Below are positions 32,222 to 42,894 of a DNA stretch of 64,000 nt, piece after piece. The notes under the pieces are model-generated. The model saw only the letters and a list, made by a program, of their open reading frames with translations. It did not search any database and was not told the DNA's origin. The stretch covers positions 19,985 through 83,984 of the forward strand of contig NJFT01000179.1 in assembly GCA_002221725.1 (NCBI GenBank), read 5' to 3'. The position numbers and the translations under genes were made by a program. The DNA comes from Scedosporium boydii (lineage: Eukaryota; Ascomycota; Sordariomycetes; Microascales; Microascaceae). Position 1 is the stretch's first letter. The number at the start of each line of letters is the position of its first letter.

Positions 32222-33851
32222 TTAGATGATGAAGCGGAACCGGGGGCTGGTCTCACCCATAGCATCGATCTCAAGCTCAGTCTTGCCCTCAATAAGGTGG
32301 TCCTCCAGACCGGCATCTCGGCGCTTGTTGACGCGGTTGAAGTGCCAGGTCAGGGCAGCGTTGAGAGCGAAAGAGACGACGAGCATACCCATGGAGGCAC
32401 CATAACCAGGGCGGTAGTGGGGAGCATCCTTGTTGGAGAAGAGGAAGGGGGACAGGACACCAGAGGCGTTACCAAAGGTAAGATGCATACCAGTAGAGAA
32501 GGCTCGCTTGCCGTAGCGGGGGTTATTAGAGGGAACCCAGGCAAAAGAGATACCAGCAGAAACAAAGATGCCAACAGAAACAAAGCAGCAGCCAGCATAG
32601 GACACAGCCACAGACTTGTTGGAGATGAGCATACCATAGCCGACAATGGCGATGATAATGGCACCCATGATGAAGTAGCCTCGCTTCTGCCAGACATCGC
32701 TCAATCGAGCAGAAACAAGGTAGACAATAGCGCCGACAGCATAGATGGGAACAGTAAGAGCCTGGACCTGAGCAGCATTCCAGGAACCCATCTCCTTAAT
32801 GATAGTGGGAAGGAAGACAACAAAAGAGTAGAGCATAGCAAGGCAGGGGAAGAGAGCGAGGCAGTAAGCCCAGGTGGTCCAGTCGAAAACAGCAGCCTTG
32901 ACGTCCTTCATATCAAGCTCTCGAAGATTGCGAGCCTTGCCCATCTGCTGCTCCTGGCAGAGTCGGAGGTTGCGTCGGTCCTCCTCAGTGAGGAACTTGG
33001 CAGTCTCAGGGCTATTGGGGAGAACAAAGGGGATAACGACACCGGTAACAAGAGTGGGGAGACCGTTGATGACGATAATCCATCGCCAGGCTCTCCATCC
33101 AGCATAGCCGTCCATGAAGCTGATGCCGTAGGCAACAAGGCCACCAGCAATACCAGAGATAGAAGCAGTGGAGAAGAACCATGCGATACGGAGAGCGAGG
33201 TTGCGACGGCCATAGAACATCGACAGGTACAGGACAACACCAGGGAAGAAACCAGCTTCACAGACACCGAGGAGAAGACGGCAGATGATAAGACCAGCCA
33301 GGCTCTGCACGAAGCAGCTGAAGGTAGCAACAAAACCCCAGGCCAAGGTCAGGCCACCAAGGTACCAAGCAGGCTGCATCTTCTTGATGATCAAGTTGGA
33401 GGGGGCTTCAAGAAGCTGTGGGGTGAATGGTCAGCAAAAGGTAAGCAAGAAAAGACAAGGGGAGGGCGACGTACACAGTAGGTAATAAAAAGAACGGAGA
33501 CAGCAATCTGGAAATCGTTGCCCTTCATCTTGAGCTCACCCTCCATGTTGTAGAGACGAGCATTACCGATGTTGACTGCAGCGTGTTAGCAGATGGTCGC
33601 GTGGCAGGTGGGTTAGGAGCAGGGTGCTCACCTCGATCCATCATGTTCATGAGATACACCCACATGATCATGGGGATGATCTTCCAATCGAGTTTCCTGG
33701 TGATGGCCTTCTCGGTGGCGAGGTCGATATACTCGACATTGGTACCATAGGACTGGTCCTCAAGGCGTTCGACCTGGATGTCGAGGTCCTTCTGGGACTC
33801 GACCTCCGAGCTAGAGACTTCGCCTTGGGCGGCGGAAATGTTGTCCTTCAT
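32222..33851 (-). CDS. MFS transporter, anion:cation symporter (allantoate permease-like) family
   Basis: Three exons (33851-33632, 33575-33475, 33415-32222) encode 504 residues with about 12 membrane helices. The first helix ends MWVYLMNMMDRVNIGNAR, the DRxNxGNA signature of the Dal5/Tna1/ACS family, followed by FITYCLLEAPSNLIIKK. The central loop carries PNSPETAKFLTEEDR. Relatives import organic anions such as allantoate, nicotinate, biotin or pantothenate with protons at the plasma membrane; specificity cannot be read from sequence. The start at 33851 is preferred over upstream in-frame ATGs because residues from there match the family. Codon use is notably uniform (C-ending, few rare codons), suggesting strong expression. 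A broken paralogue lies at 35918-37637. Confidence 0.87.
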
Positions 33852-34314
33852 TGCGGCGGCCTCGCGGAGGGAGAAGTGAGGGTGTGGTGCTGGGTGTAGA
33901 GAAAGGTCTATAGAGGCCGAGGAAGAAACCGAAGTACAGGGTGAAAGAAGGAAGAGAGGGAAGGACTGGATGAAGGAGGGTTGAAGAGTTGATGGGTTGG
34001 AATAAGGAGGATGAAGCAGAGAAGGCGAGGGAGAGAGGAGGTATTTATTCGCGATGGGGGGAGGCAAACACTTAGCTCCAGCACCAGTCTTGTTCGGCTA
34101 TGGAGTGATGGAGTACTGGGCATGTTTTTTTTTTCTGCCCTCGCAGGCTCTCCCCATCCCCTCAGATGTGAAATAGGCTCATGAGGTGAGGGGACTGGGG
34201 TCAGCAGAATGCTCTAGGGGGATGGGGAAGTTGGGGTAGTGGGGAAGCTGGGGAAGCGGAGGAAACTCGGGGTTGAATCTATATCCTATTCCAATGGCTG
34301 CTATTCGTCCAGGG
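33852..34314. promoter_or_regulatory. Upstream region of the symporter gene
   Basis: About 460 bp of pyrimidine-rich leader and promoter for the symporter gene. The left part on the minus strand is CT-rich with repeated TCCCC and CTTCCCC words. No separate gene is supported. Confidence 0.45.
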
Positions 34315-34850
34315 TGTTATCTAGATCCACATCTCGTGGCTCTGACTTATCTGGATCCTATCTGAGATGGCTGAGATATACATAACTCCAGGCAGTCCCC
34401 CGCAAGTCCCCATCTCCCCATCCTGCTGCTCCGCATGGCCAGGGGGAGCTCACGAAGCTGAAGAAAGGCCAGACAGTGCCAAGCGGTGCCAAGAGGTGCC
34501 AAGCCCTCGCCAAGCGGTACTGGGCTGTGCCAAGACCCTGCAGTCACACTACTTTAGCGGATTCTTCGTTCATGGTGGTTTGATGCGGATGTGTAGCCGT
34601 CGTCGCGCGCCCGGATGAGCGATATCTTGACAATATATCCGAGGTGCAGCAGTCTCCACGTGGCGTGGCTGCAGCCGGGTAGGCTTCTAGAGCGCCTCTA
34701 GAGCCCTGTTTACGGCGTGGGACGCCCTTGAGTGCCGTTCAGCACCATCCAGAGCCATTCTCGAGGCATCCCAAAACCATCCCACCCCATCCTTTCCCGG
34801 CAGATAGCCACGTGGTGCCCACGTGGTGCCACATGCACAATCAGCTAACA
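34315..34850. mobile_element. LTR-like relic (536 bp)
   Basis: The segment begins TGTTAT and ends CTAACA, giving near-perfect TGTTA...TAACA termini as in retrotransposon LTRs. It contains internal short repeats (GTGCCAAG at about 34476-34545 and CACGTGGTGCC at about 34808-34830) and no gene. The 5 bp flanking each end do not match, so no target-site duplication is visible. A Zn2Cys6 gene on the minus strand is cut off exactly at its right edge. A solo LTR formed or rearranged by recombination would fit; homology to a full element cannot be tested here. Confidence 0.45.
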
Positions 34851-35433
34851 CTACAATCCTTCGATGAGGCCTGCGGAGATTACATCGGATCGAGAGACAG
34901 GGTGGGTACTCTGCTCCGGCGAGTGAACTCCAGCATCCTCAGCAGCATCTCGGATCAAGAACACTGGGGCGGGAACTGAATCCACGTCCTGGGCAGACTC
35001 AGATTCAAGAGACTCAGCAGACCGAGGCAGACTGCGTGTTTCGCCCAACGGATCGGTGAGTTCATTAACCCTAGTATCAATCCGGTCAATTAATGATCCC
35101 AACAGTTCTCTCAAGTCATTCTAATCTGTTTTTGTTTCACGAATTAGTCAAGGCTTTTTGCGCCCATGGAGGCCAGACTTAAGTGCACCTGTCTTCAAGA
35201 GAGGTCCGCCGTCCTGAGTTCTCCGAGGTTGCAGCCGTGCCGCGTCCATTATGATACCCCGACGGTGACCGCGAGCGACGATAAACGTTGTGGGATTCCA
35301 AGGAACATGCTTGCCGCAAGGTCCTACATCGAAGGCACGCGCCCTTCGAATTGTCAGGCGCATAGCATCGGGTTTTGTATTTGCGACAAAGATCACACGC
35401 TTTCGACGCTCGGCTAGATCGCAGAGGTGGCAT
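34851..35433 (-). pseudogene. Truncated Zn2Cys6 transcription factor
   Basis: The ATG at 35433 opens MPPLRSSRASKACDLC and a complete zinc cluster (CDLC-x6-C-x9-CLRC-x6-C). After LEDR a donor AG/GTGCAC and an acceptor at about 35115 (TTGAG/AGAACTG) join to ELLGSLIDRIDTRVNEL and, further on, PAPVFLIRDAAEDAGV and SDVISAGL, a stretch that in homologous factors precedes the fungal transcription factor domain. The frame ends at 34851 against the LTR-like relic, and the roughly 400 residues expected next are absent. What remains would be a DNA-binding piece of about 165 residues without an activation domain. The acceptor choice is based on phase and is the least certain point. Confidence 0.6.
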
Positions 35434-35917
35434 ACTTTAAAAATCGAGGATTTTCATCGTTTACTTGTAATATGAGCTGTATACTCTGGATATGAAATCG
35501 ATGAACAAGCAATGAATGGCGAGCTTCTTGAAACGATGTCGTGCTTGGGATCACGTGGCCCCTTGAGTTTAGCTCAGTTCGTCTCCGTGTTGGGGGCAGA
35601 AGACTATCTAGATTAGGAAGGGGCCGGGCAGTTCGAGGGGCCGGGGTATGGAAAGGTGTTCGTGAGGTTGTAGACGCTAATGGTACCGGCAATGTAGACG
35701 AATAGCGGTAATTTTTGGTAGCGGGGATTGGGCGGGCACGGTCTATAAGTTTAGCTGAGGTCTTAACCCCTGGGGTGTCCTTGCTTCTATTACCATGAAA
35801 AGAACAAGAACTTGAAGAAGGGAAGACACTAGAGATAACAGTAAAGATGCTAAAGATAACAATACAGATACTAAAGATAACAACAGAGGCAGATTTAGAT
35901 AAGAAATATGTCCCGGG
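35434..35917. other. Intergenic stretch
   Basis: About 480 bp. On the right side a short imperfect repeat of the words TAAAGATAAC and GATACTAAAGATAAC (about 35838-35882) is visible. No gene is supported. Confidence 0.45.
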
Positions 35918-37637
35918 TTATTTCAAGCTCCTCTCATCCGCCAGGGCAATCCGGAACTTGGATTCGACACCAGCGTCACCATGATCGAACAGACGGTACA
36001 AAAGCTTCCAGATCAGGATGATGGCTGCCGCGGAAATAGCACAGGAGGCTGCACTTATCAATCCACGGGTATATCGGGGCGCGTCTGTGCAAAAGAGGAA
36101 TCAGTTCCCAGGGCTTCATGGAGAGATAAAGGAGGTAATATTTGAACAAGTGATACAATACCTTGGGAGCGGAATAGCTGATTTCCAGGAAAGTTGGCGA
36201 GCTGAATGCTCATCACGTAGGCCGCCAGAGCCACGGGGCGCTTATAATCCTGCATCTTCGCCGTCAGCCAGGCCACGCGGATTGCCTGGGCACTGCCCAT
36301 GCCCATTTGAGTCCAGACAACTCCTCCTAAATACCCGAAAGATTGTAATGTTAGTATTTCTAGTCTTCCACAAACCATAAATGACGGGCCCATCATACCG
36401 TAAAGGGTCCATTTACCAACACCCTCAGGTGCCAGTGCCAGCCAGAGTAATCCGGCAGCTCCCCACAAATAGCCAATGGCGATGTGGAAGCCTCGCTTGC
36501 GAAACTTGTCGCTGCTGAAAGGAAGAGACACGGACCACACCAACGCACAAACGCTACCTACAGAGTTAAGTCCATTCGCTTGGAGGGCTGTGAATCCCAA
36601 AGACTTGATTATGGATGGCGCGTAGGTATTCATCGGTGCAATCATGACCATTGATAGCAAAGCGGCCGCCAGATGACGGTATAGTCTCCAATCTGTAAAC
36701 GTTTCTAGTATATGTGAAGGCAAGACGGGCTTTCCGTATCGGAGGGCTTTCCTGGAATCGTTGCGGATGACGCGAGTGACCAGAATGGAAGCTTCACGCT
36801 CGGTAAAGATGTTGAAGATTGTCTTGCCGAAGAAGGACTTTGGTTTTGCGGCACCGTGAGGGAGGTAGAGATAAGCGATGATCCCGAGAAAGCAGGCCAT
36901 GATGCCCTCTGTAGTATGTTGTTAGTAGCGAGTGGGATGAATTCAAAGGCCTTGGGTCCCATCTCAAACTCACCAATTAGGAATAGCCATTACCAACCAT
37001 GGAAGCCTCCTTCCCCTCGAAGAGACAACAAGCCAATGAACAAAGGTCCGCCGAGGGCACCCGCAACACTATCCGAGGCCCAGAAGATGGCGTATCGGAG
37101 TGCAGGCTCATCGTTGGTATAGTACTTCGAAATATACAGAGCAAACCCCGGGATGTATCCACCCTCGAGAGCCCCGATAAAGAAGCGAGTCACACAAAGA
37201 CCAGTCGCATTCTTCAGGAAGATCTGAGCCCACGTTGCAACGCCCCAGAGGAACATTGTAATTGGGAGGAACCGCTCAGGACCCATGTATCTACTGATGA
37301 TGTTAAAGGGCAACTAGGTTATGATGAAGCCCACTGTGAAGAGGGCCTGGGCCAAGTTGATATCCGAGTTGCCGATCTTAATATCCTCTCGAAGAGCGTC
37401 GGTCAAGGCATTGCCGATATTGGTGCGGTCGAACTGGAGAAGACAAAAGCAGAGGACGATGAATGGCAGGATAAGAAAGTCCACCTTCAGCAAGGCTTTT
37501 CTTGCTTCACCGGATTGGGCATTGATGCCTGGGTCATAGCCTGGGACGTTGATGGCTTCGTCAGAGATAAACTCCTCATATTGCTCAGATGTGTGAATCT
37601 GAGTAGCATTGCTGTGTTTTTCATGGTGGTAAGCCAT
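35918..37637 (-). pseudogene. MFS anion:cation symporter pseudogene with two nonsense codons
   Basis: Three exons (37637-36974, 36908-36162, 36084-35918) keep one frame over 526 codons and read like an ACS-family transporter: FCLLQFDRTNIGNALTDAL, LPFNIISRYMGPERFLP, IGALEGGYIPGFALYIS and PGNQLFRSQDAPRYTRG. Two in-frame stops interrupt it: TAG at 37314-37316, where homologues have a Gln-type position (FIIT*LPFN), and TAA at 36990-36992 (HGW*WLFLIEG). Both are explained by C-to-T in a CpA (CAG to TAG, CAA to TAA). A 49-nt segment (36327-36375) has GT, CTAAC and AG like an intron, but its removal would break the frame, so a further indel may be present. Starts at 37715 are also possible. It is a paralogue of the intact gene at 32222-33851. 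Confidence 0.8.
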
Positions 37638-38225
37638 GCTGACAAGATGGGTATACTGCGAGATTTGGCTATTCCGTGCGGAGATTGAGTGATGCTTTGT
37701 TGTTGCTGTCTTCATCCATATCTGTCGTCGACCCGGTCCAGGGGCGTGCCTTATAACTCGTGGCGCAAGGGAAGTTCGAGATATTCGACAATGAATCCGT
37801 GAATTATTGAAGATCTCATGGGCACGATGATGGCGTGCTGAATGCTATACACCTATCGGACGGCTGGACTGGGAGATGACGCCGACAGCGACCAGAGCGT
37901 GCCGACGGGAATCTCGACCAAACCGACGGCATGCCGGCGGCAAAGCGGCGGGAAGCCGACGGTATCGACAACTCCGTAGCATGTAGTTTCTAAGACGGCA
38001 AAATAATTGATTCGGTCTTTTTTCTATTCCTTGTCGAGTCAACAACTTTCTGCTATCGAAAATCTACAGACGACGAGGAATATAAAGGTAGGAGAAGACG
38101 CATTGAGCTATTCTTCTCGAGTATCCAGCTTTTCAACCACGATCATCTGTTTTCCCAAAGACCAACTCGAAGTACTGGACAGTAAACATTCTCTTGAATC
38201 AATTTAAAGCTCTTCGTTTCAAACA
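37638..38225. other. Intergenic region between divergent genes
   Basis: About 590 bp between the start of the broken symporter gene (minus) and the arylsulfotransferase-like gene (plus). No other feature is seen beyond GACGGC/GCCGAC-type repeats around 37870-37960. Confidence 0.45.
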
Positions 38226-39435
38226 ATGGAACAAAACACATTGAAGAGACGAGGTGTCGGTCTGACCGGGGTCGATAAGCAACGGTCTTTCGGCGGCTAC
38301 ACCCTCTTCTGTCCCTTGACCAGCGACACAGCACATCTGATTGACATTGACGGAAACGAAGTTCATTCATGGACGCTTCCGGGTAGAATTGGCCGACACG
38401 CAACAATCCTCCCCAATGGCAACCTTGCGGTCAATACACTTCGACCTACCTCTCAGGACTTTGACCCCTATCCCTTTCCCTTCTTCCACAAGTACGGTGG
38501 AGGCGTCATGAGCGAGCTCGGCCCCGATGGGAAAATCGTCAGACAGTTTACTGATCCCTTGGCGCATCGCGATCAATACCATTATGCTGATGGTAGACTC
38601 TTGTATGCAAGCCTCGAGGCTCTGTCTCCCGAAGAGTCGGCGAAAGTCATCGGAGGAGTTCCCGGAACTGAAGTAAACGGAACCACTTACGCGGACACAA
38701 TCAACGAAGTCGACGAGAATGGAAATCTGCTCTGGCAGTGGAGGGAATCTGAGAGATTGCCCCGGGCCGAGTTTCCCTTGCAACCTCACTACACTCGCGA
38801 ACATTACCCCCTCATCAACTCAGTCCTTCCCACCATTGAGAGCTCGGAAACAGTTCCAAAATAACAGGCGATTTCAGGACCACAAAGCGCCGTGTGTGTT
38901 TCTGGGGCACGTCATTTCATCTATGCGATCGGTTTCGGCCGTCGTCATCATCGAGAAGTCTACCGGAGACATCGTATGGAAACTCGGCCCTGAAGTCCTC
39001 GCTCAACAGCACAACGCCACAGAACTCGAGAATGGGAATATTCTCATTTTCGACAATGGCGCTTTCCGGAACGGCGAATCCATAACATATACCCGCGCCA
39101 TCGAGGTGGACAGAGCCACCAAGGAAATTGTCTGGGAGTACCGAGACCGGTCGCAGCTGCTCTATTTCTTCACACCGTTCAGGGGTAGCGCCCAGAGACT
39201 GGAAAATGGCAACACCTTGTTGTGCGAAAGTGCGTTCGGAAGGCTGTTTGAGGTGACGACGGACGGGTACATCTGGTGGGAGTATATCAATCCTCATTTC
39301 GCACCTTATCCGGATGAAGCGACAGCCAAGATATTCCCAGGAGAGTCGAATGCTTTGTTTAGGGTGTATCGATACCCATTGGAAGAGATTCCTTGGCTAC
39401 GGGAAAAGCTTGTCAGTCCAGGAGTGGAGGAATAA
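38226..39435 (+). pseudogene. Arylsulfotransferase-like (ASST/PQQ-like propeller) gene with a frame change
   Basis: The first frame starts MEQNTLKRRGVG and contains YTLFCPLTSDTAHLIDIDG and REHYPLINSVLPT. The second frame continues with SMRSVSAVVIIEKSTGDIVWKLG, QQHNATELENGNILIFDNG and RVYRYPLEEIPWL, ending at 39435. Together they match fungal Arylsulfotran_2-type six-bladed propellers of about 400 residues. The switch lies at about 38855-38866 beside an AAAA run, and no usable GT-AG intron spans it, so a one-base indel (real or from assembly) is the simplest cause. No signal peptide is apparent. The family is named for bacterial aryl sulfotransferases, but the activity of the fungal members is not established. 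If the indel is an error, the gene is intact. Confidence 0.65.
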
Positions 39436-39695
39436 TGGTCACTAAGACTACAAAACTCGGCACTTTATGGAATGTACTTTCATATAGGAATATAAACCTG
39501 TCCCAATCCGATCATCATGGATTTTCACTCTCTTTCTTCAAAACTAGGCATTGCCTTCCCGGGGAAAAGCAAAGTGAGCGAGGTGATAGGTGGTGGTGAA
39601 TATCTCCGTAACTATAGTCGACTAAGAAGCATTGTATGGCCTGACCATCTGGTTGATAAACCGACCTGATGGCTTCACTGCATGGCTCAACCCTG

Positions 39696-40512
39696 TTACC
39701 TCTTAACAAGCGAATCCACGTGCTCCCTCCCACCTCCTACCCAATCATCCCAGCACAAACTCAACATAGCAGTATGCCTTCCTGGCCCTAACTCTCTCCC
39801 ATCCAACCCCAATCTCGGCAAGCCCTCCCTATCCAGCCCGGCCCCCTCGCTCGCTCTCTTTCCTATGGGAAGCACCTGCTGCCACCTGATGACTCCCTCC
39901 AACTGAAACCCCAGCCTCTTCGCCGCATTGACGCTTGCAACATTGCTCGCGTTCGCCTGCCACTGCACCCTTCTAAGGCCCAACCCACCATCCTCGACGC
40001 TGTCCAAGCAGTAATGCAATAATAAAGCGTTGGCGTGCGTGCCCACAAACGTCCGTTGGAACGTACTAATCAGCAACTGCCCGAGATCAACGGTAGCACG
40101 CTCGGGCTGGCTGACCAAACCGCAGAGACCCGCGAAAGTGCCGTCAGTGACTTCAGTGGTAGTCATCTCGCCCGTGACTGAGTCCTTGCGAGTGACGGTG
40201 CCGGCCTTCAGGATGATGGCCAAGAGCAGCTCGCTGGTATTCTTACGGGACGTCTCGTTGTACCAGAATACGTAATCAGCGGCGTCGGCGAAGGGACCGT
40301 AGGTAAGCCAGTCGTACACGTGTGGGTTGCGATTTGCATCTTGGACGTAGGCCCCGGCCCATTCCTCGAGGTTGTCCTAGAAGGGGTGTGAGCTCTCGTT
40401 GTAGCTTATCCCGGTATATTGGTTTTCTGAAGCGCACCTCTAGAGGAACGAGTTGGAGTCGATCATTCTGGAGACGCGCCAGGTCAAGGGGCAGGTTGAA
40501 ATTCGAAGTCAT
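39696..40512 (-). CDS. GNAT-family N-acetyltransferase
   Basis: Two exons (40512-40438 and 40376-39696) encode 251 residues. The start MTSNFNLPLDLARLQNDRLQLVPLE, followed across the intron by DNLEEWAGAY and VYDWLTYGPF, is typical of fungal RimJ/RimL-like GNAT proteins. Later ANALLLHYCLD, VQWQANASNVASVNAAKRLGFQLEGVIRW gives the conserved N-xx-S-xx-A-xx-LGF pattern of the acetyl-CoA-binding region. The expected product is a soluble acetyl-CoA-dependent acetyltransferase; its acceptor (amine, amino acid or protein N-terminus) is not deducible. The C-terminal region contains a Gly-rich insert before the last strand. Confidence 0.85.
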
Positions 40513-41449
40513 GGTTCGGGGACTAGTTGTCCTGGTCAGTGCTCATGGAGTGGCCTGAAAGAAACCAACGTGCACGTGTCAAGCCCAACATCGCACCAGC
40601 AACCACGAACGCGCTTCACGTTATTTTAGTTCCATCTAAAGCCTGCCCGCGTGCCGTTCCGTCCTAATGAATGGCCTAGTGTGGTGACACAACTAATTGC
40701 TCCGGTTTGGCCGACGAACGGTTCAACAGTCAAGACTCACATGAAAAAACAGTCGCAGGGGCCGGTTTTGTGATTTCGTGCTTTCGATGTCGGGTATTTT
40801 GATTTCGGCAGAGGATTCGCAAGCTTCTTCTTGGGCAAGATAGCAGAGGGAGTGTTTGAATGAACCCGTTCCACGACGACCAGGGATAAATTACCAACAT
40901 CAACACGCCTCTCCATGAAGATAATGTCACGTGAGACAAACAACGAAAGGACCAGCTGGTCCAACGCAAGGATGGTTGCAATTTCCGAAAATAAAGGCAG
41001 ATTCCACGATGGTTCCGAGGCAAGTCGCGCCTATCGCGCCTTTTCTTGTAGCCTGGCTAAGTTCGCGTAGGTGATATATGCACTTGTGACTTAAGGGAGA
41101 CATTACCCGGAGGAGAGGGCGCTACTTAACTCCTACCAGCGAAAATTATATCACGGTGATCTGAGATTTTCGTTCACGTACGACCGAGAAAGGAATCGAC
41201 TTTCCGATACGAGGATAAAAGATCGCGATATTATTATCTATAATGATATTATCTAACTATTAATATGGCCTATCTATGCTGAGTATAATGCCTTAATCGA
41301 ACAGAACCGTCAAGTTTCGTCTCCTCATCTCGGGCCGGCCCTCCGCCTCTTCTCATCTGATGTTGAAAGTGTTCACCTCTACCTTCTATCCCTGCACTCT
41401 ATAACGGCGGATGTGGGAGTGTTGAATAGATATTGCCGTAGTAAAGGCA
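40513..41449. other. Intergenic stretch
   Basis: About 940 bp holding the acetyltransferase promoter and the 3' flank of the exporter gene. No convincing gene or RNA is seen. Confidence 0.45.
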
Positions 41450-42894
41450 TTACCTTTGCTGCTCTTTACGCTTTTGGATATTTTGGAGACACGGCGCATG
41501 GAAAATCTCTCCGGTCAATGCTAACTGAGTGGTTCTGACGGCCACCAAGAGCCAGAAAGACACCACCAACAGGGAAAGTATCTTGACGAAGAGTTAGCAT
41601 CATTTCCCTACTGATTATAACTAGGGTGAGTAGAACTAACCGCAGTAGTTATCTTGAAAAAGCCACTGTCCAGGTTCTTCGCGAGCGAACCGGTACATGT
41701 TGCCAAGACGCCGAGGGGAAAGGTAAATCCCCACCAACCCATGTTGAATGGAAACTTCTTCATCGTGGCTATGGTAATAAAGGCAAGCGTCATCCAAGCC
41801 ACCCCAAAGCCCCACATCATGATGGCCAAGAAGACGCCGCAGGTGTACAAAGTTTCTGCTGCTCGAGCTGCGCCGTTGTCGATGACCCCAAAGGCAGTGG
41901 TCCCAGGAAGTACCTTGGCTGCTAACTTTCCCAGTTGTTGAATACCGAAGCCACCTTGGCCCAAGGGACCGATTGGGAGAAAGACAGACACAACGACTTC
42001 CTTAGGGGGGATTGAGTGGACCGTTAGCCGGTGGAAATACAGGGCCAGAACGCAGCCGGTAAAGAATTCGCCGATTCCCCAGAGGATGTAGGAGGTGATG
42101 AGCGTCATGACGGCATGGTCGGTACTTGGGAGGACTTCAGCCACGATACCACCCGAGGCAGACGCGACAATGGAAGGGACAATTGGGAGGAGAAGAGCGG
42201 CTGTGATGTTCTCGAGATTTGGCCGATGTTGGTGCATGACGATGAATGGCATGCTGATGCAAGTGGCAAGCGACAACCATACATCAACCCACCAGAGCAC
42301 CCAGGCAGTGTAGATAAGCCACTCTCCCCAATGCGAGCAAGCAAGGATCATCATGTTGATGATAGCTGCCGTTCAGTCAGCCGAGCCGATTTTGGCATTA
42401 AGAACGAGATCGAAATCGAAGAAAAAAAAAAAAGAAAGAAAAAAACTCACTCGCAAAGGCCATAGGGAAACATCCCAGGAACAGAGACTGAGCCGGGTGC
42501 GCAATCATCACGCCCCAGATTTCGGGATAGACAACATAGCGGATTACCGTCAACGCTAGGAAGATGGTGAACAGTAAGACGTTGAGACCGAAACAAATAT
42601 ACGAGATGTACCGTAGCCATTGGGCATTATACGGGAACTCGTGCAAAAGAATCGACGTGATGCCGGTTCCCATGTTCACAGCAAACCATCTGCAAGCCCG
42701 GCCGCATATTATTAGAAAACGGTTCGTTCTCTCCAGAAACAACAGAGCTATACGTACGACGGTGTGAAATTCCGTACAATCTTCCGCCAGCCCGTGCTTT
42801 GCTTGCAGGGCTTGGTTTCTCCTTGATACGCGGCATCCGGACAACATGGCGTCTTGCCGTGGGCAACGCAAGGCTGCGTTAATATCGTTGACAT
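41450..42894 (-). CDS. SSU1-type sulfite/C4-dicarboxylate exporter (TDT family)
   Basis: Four exons (42894-42758, 42689-42451, 42365-41641, 41581-41450) encode 410 residues. The start MSTILTQPC leads to RKIVRNFTPSWFAVNMGTG, the conserved beginning of the first membrane helix in the tellurite-resistance/dicarboxylate transporter family; GVMIAHPAQSLFLGCFPMAFATIINM and the last exon's WLLVAVRTT are also characteristic. About ten helices are predicted. Yeast SSU1 exports sulfite, and the same family includes malate transporters such as Mae1; the HPxQSLFLG pattern favours the SSU1 branch. The start was chosen because it is in frame with the motif-bearing exon and lies upstream of a Cys-rich N-terminal tail. 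Intron 2 carries an A-rich run of about 25 nt. Confidence 0.88.

Noticed and set aside
32162..33481. 439-codon open frame on the plus strand
   Set aside because: It is fully antisense to the symporter exons, which carry family motifs and proper introns; strong codon bias on the minus strand keeps the opposite frame open.
36990..37316. Programmed stop-codon readthrough in the symporter
   Set aside because: Two different stops (TAG, TAA) without a readthrough context such as a following CTA; mutation is simpler.
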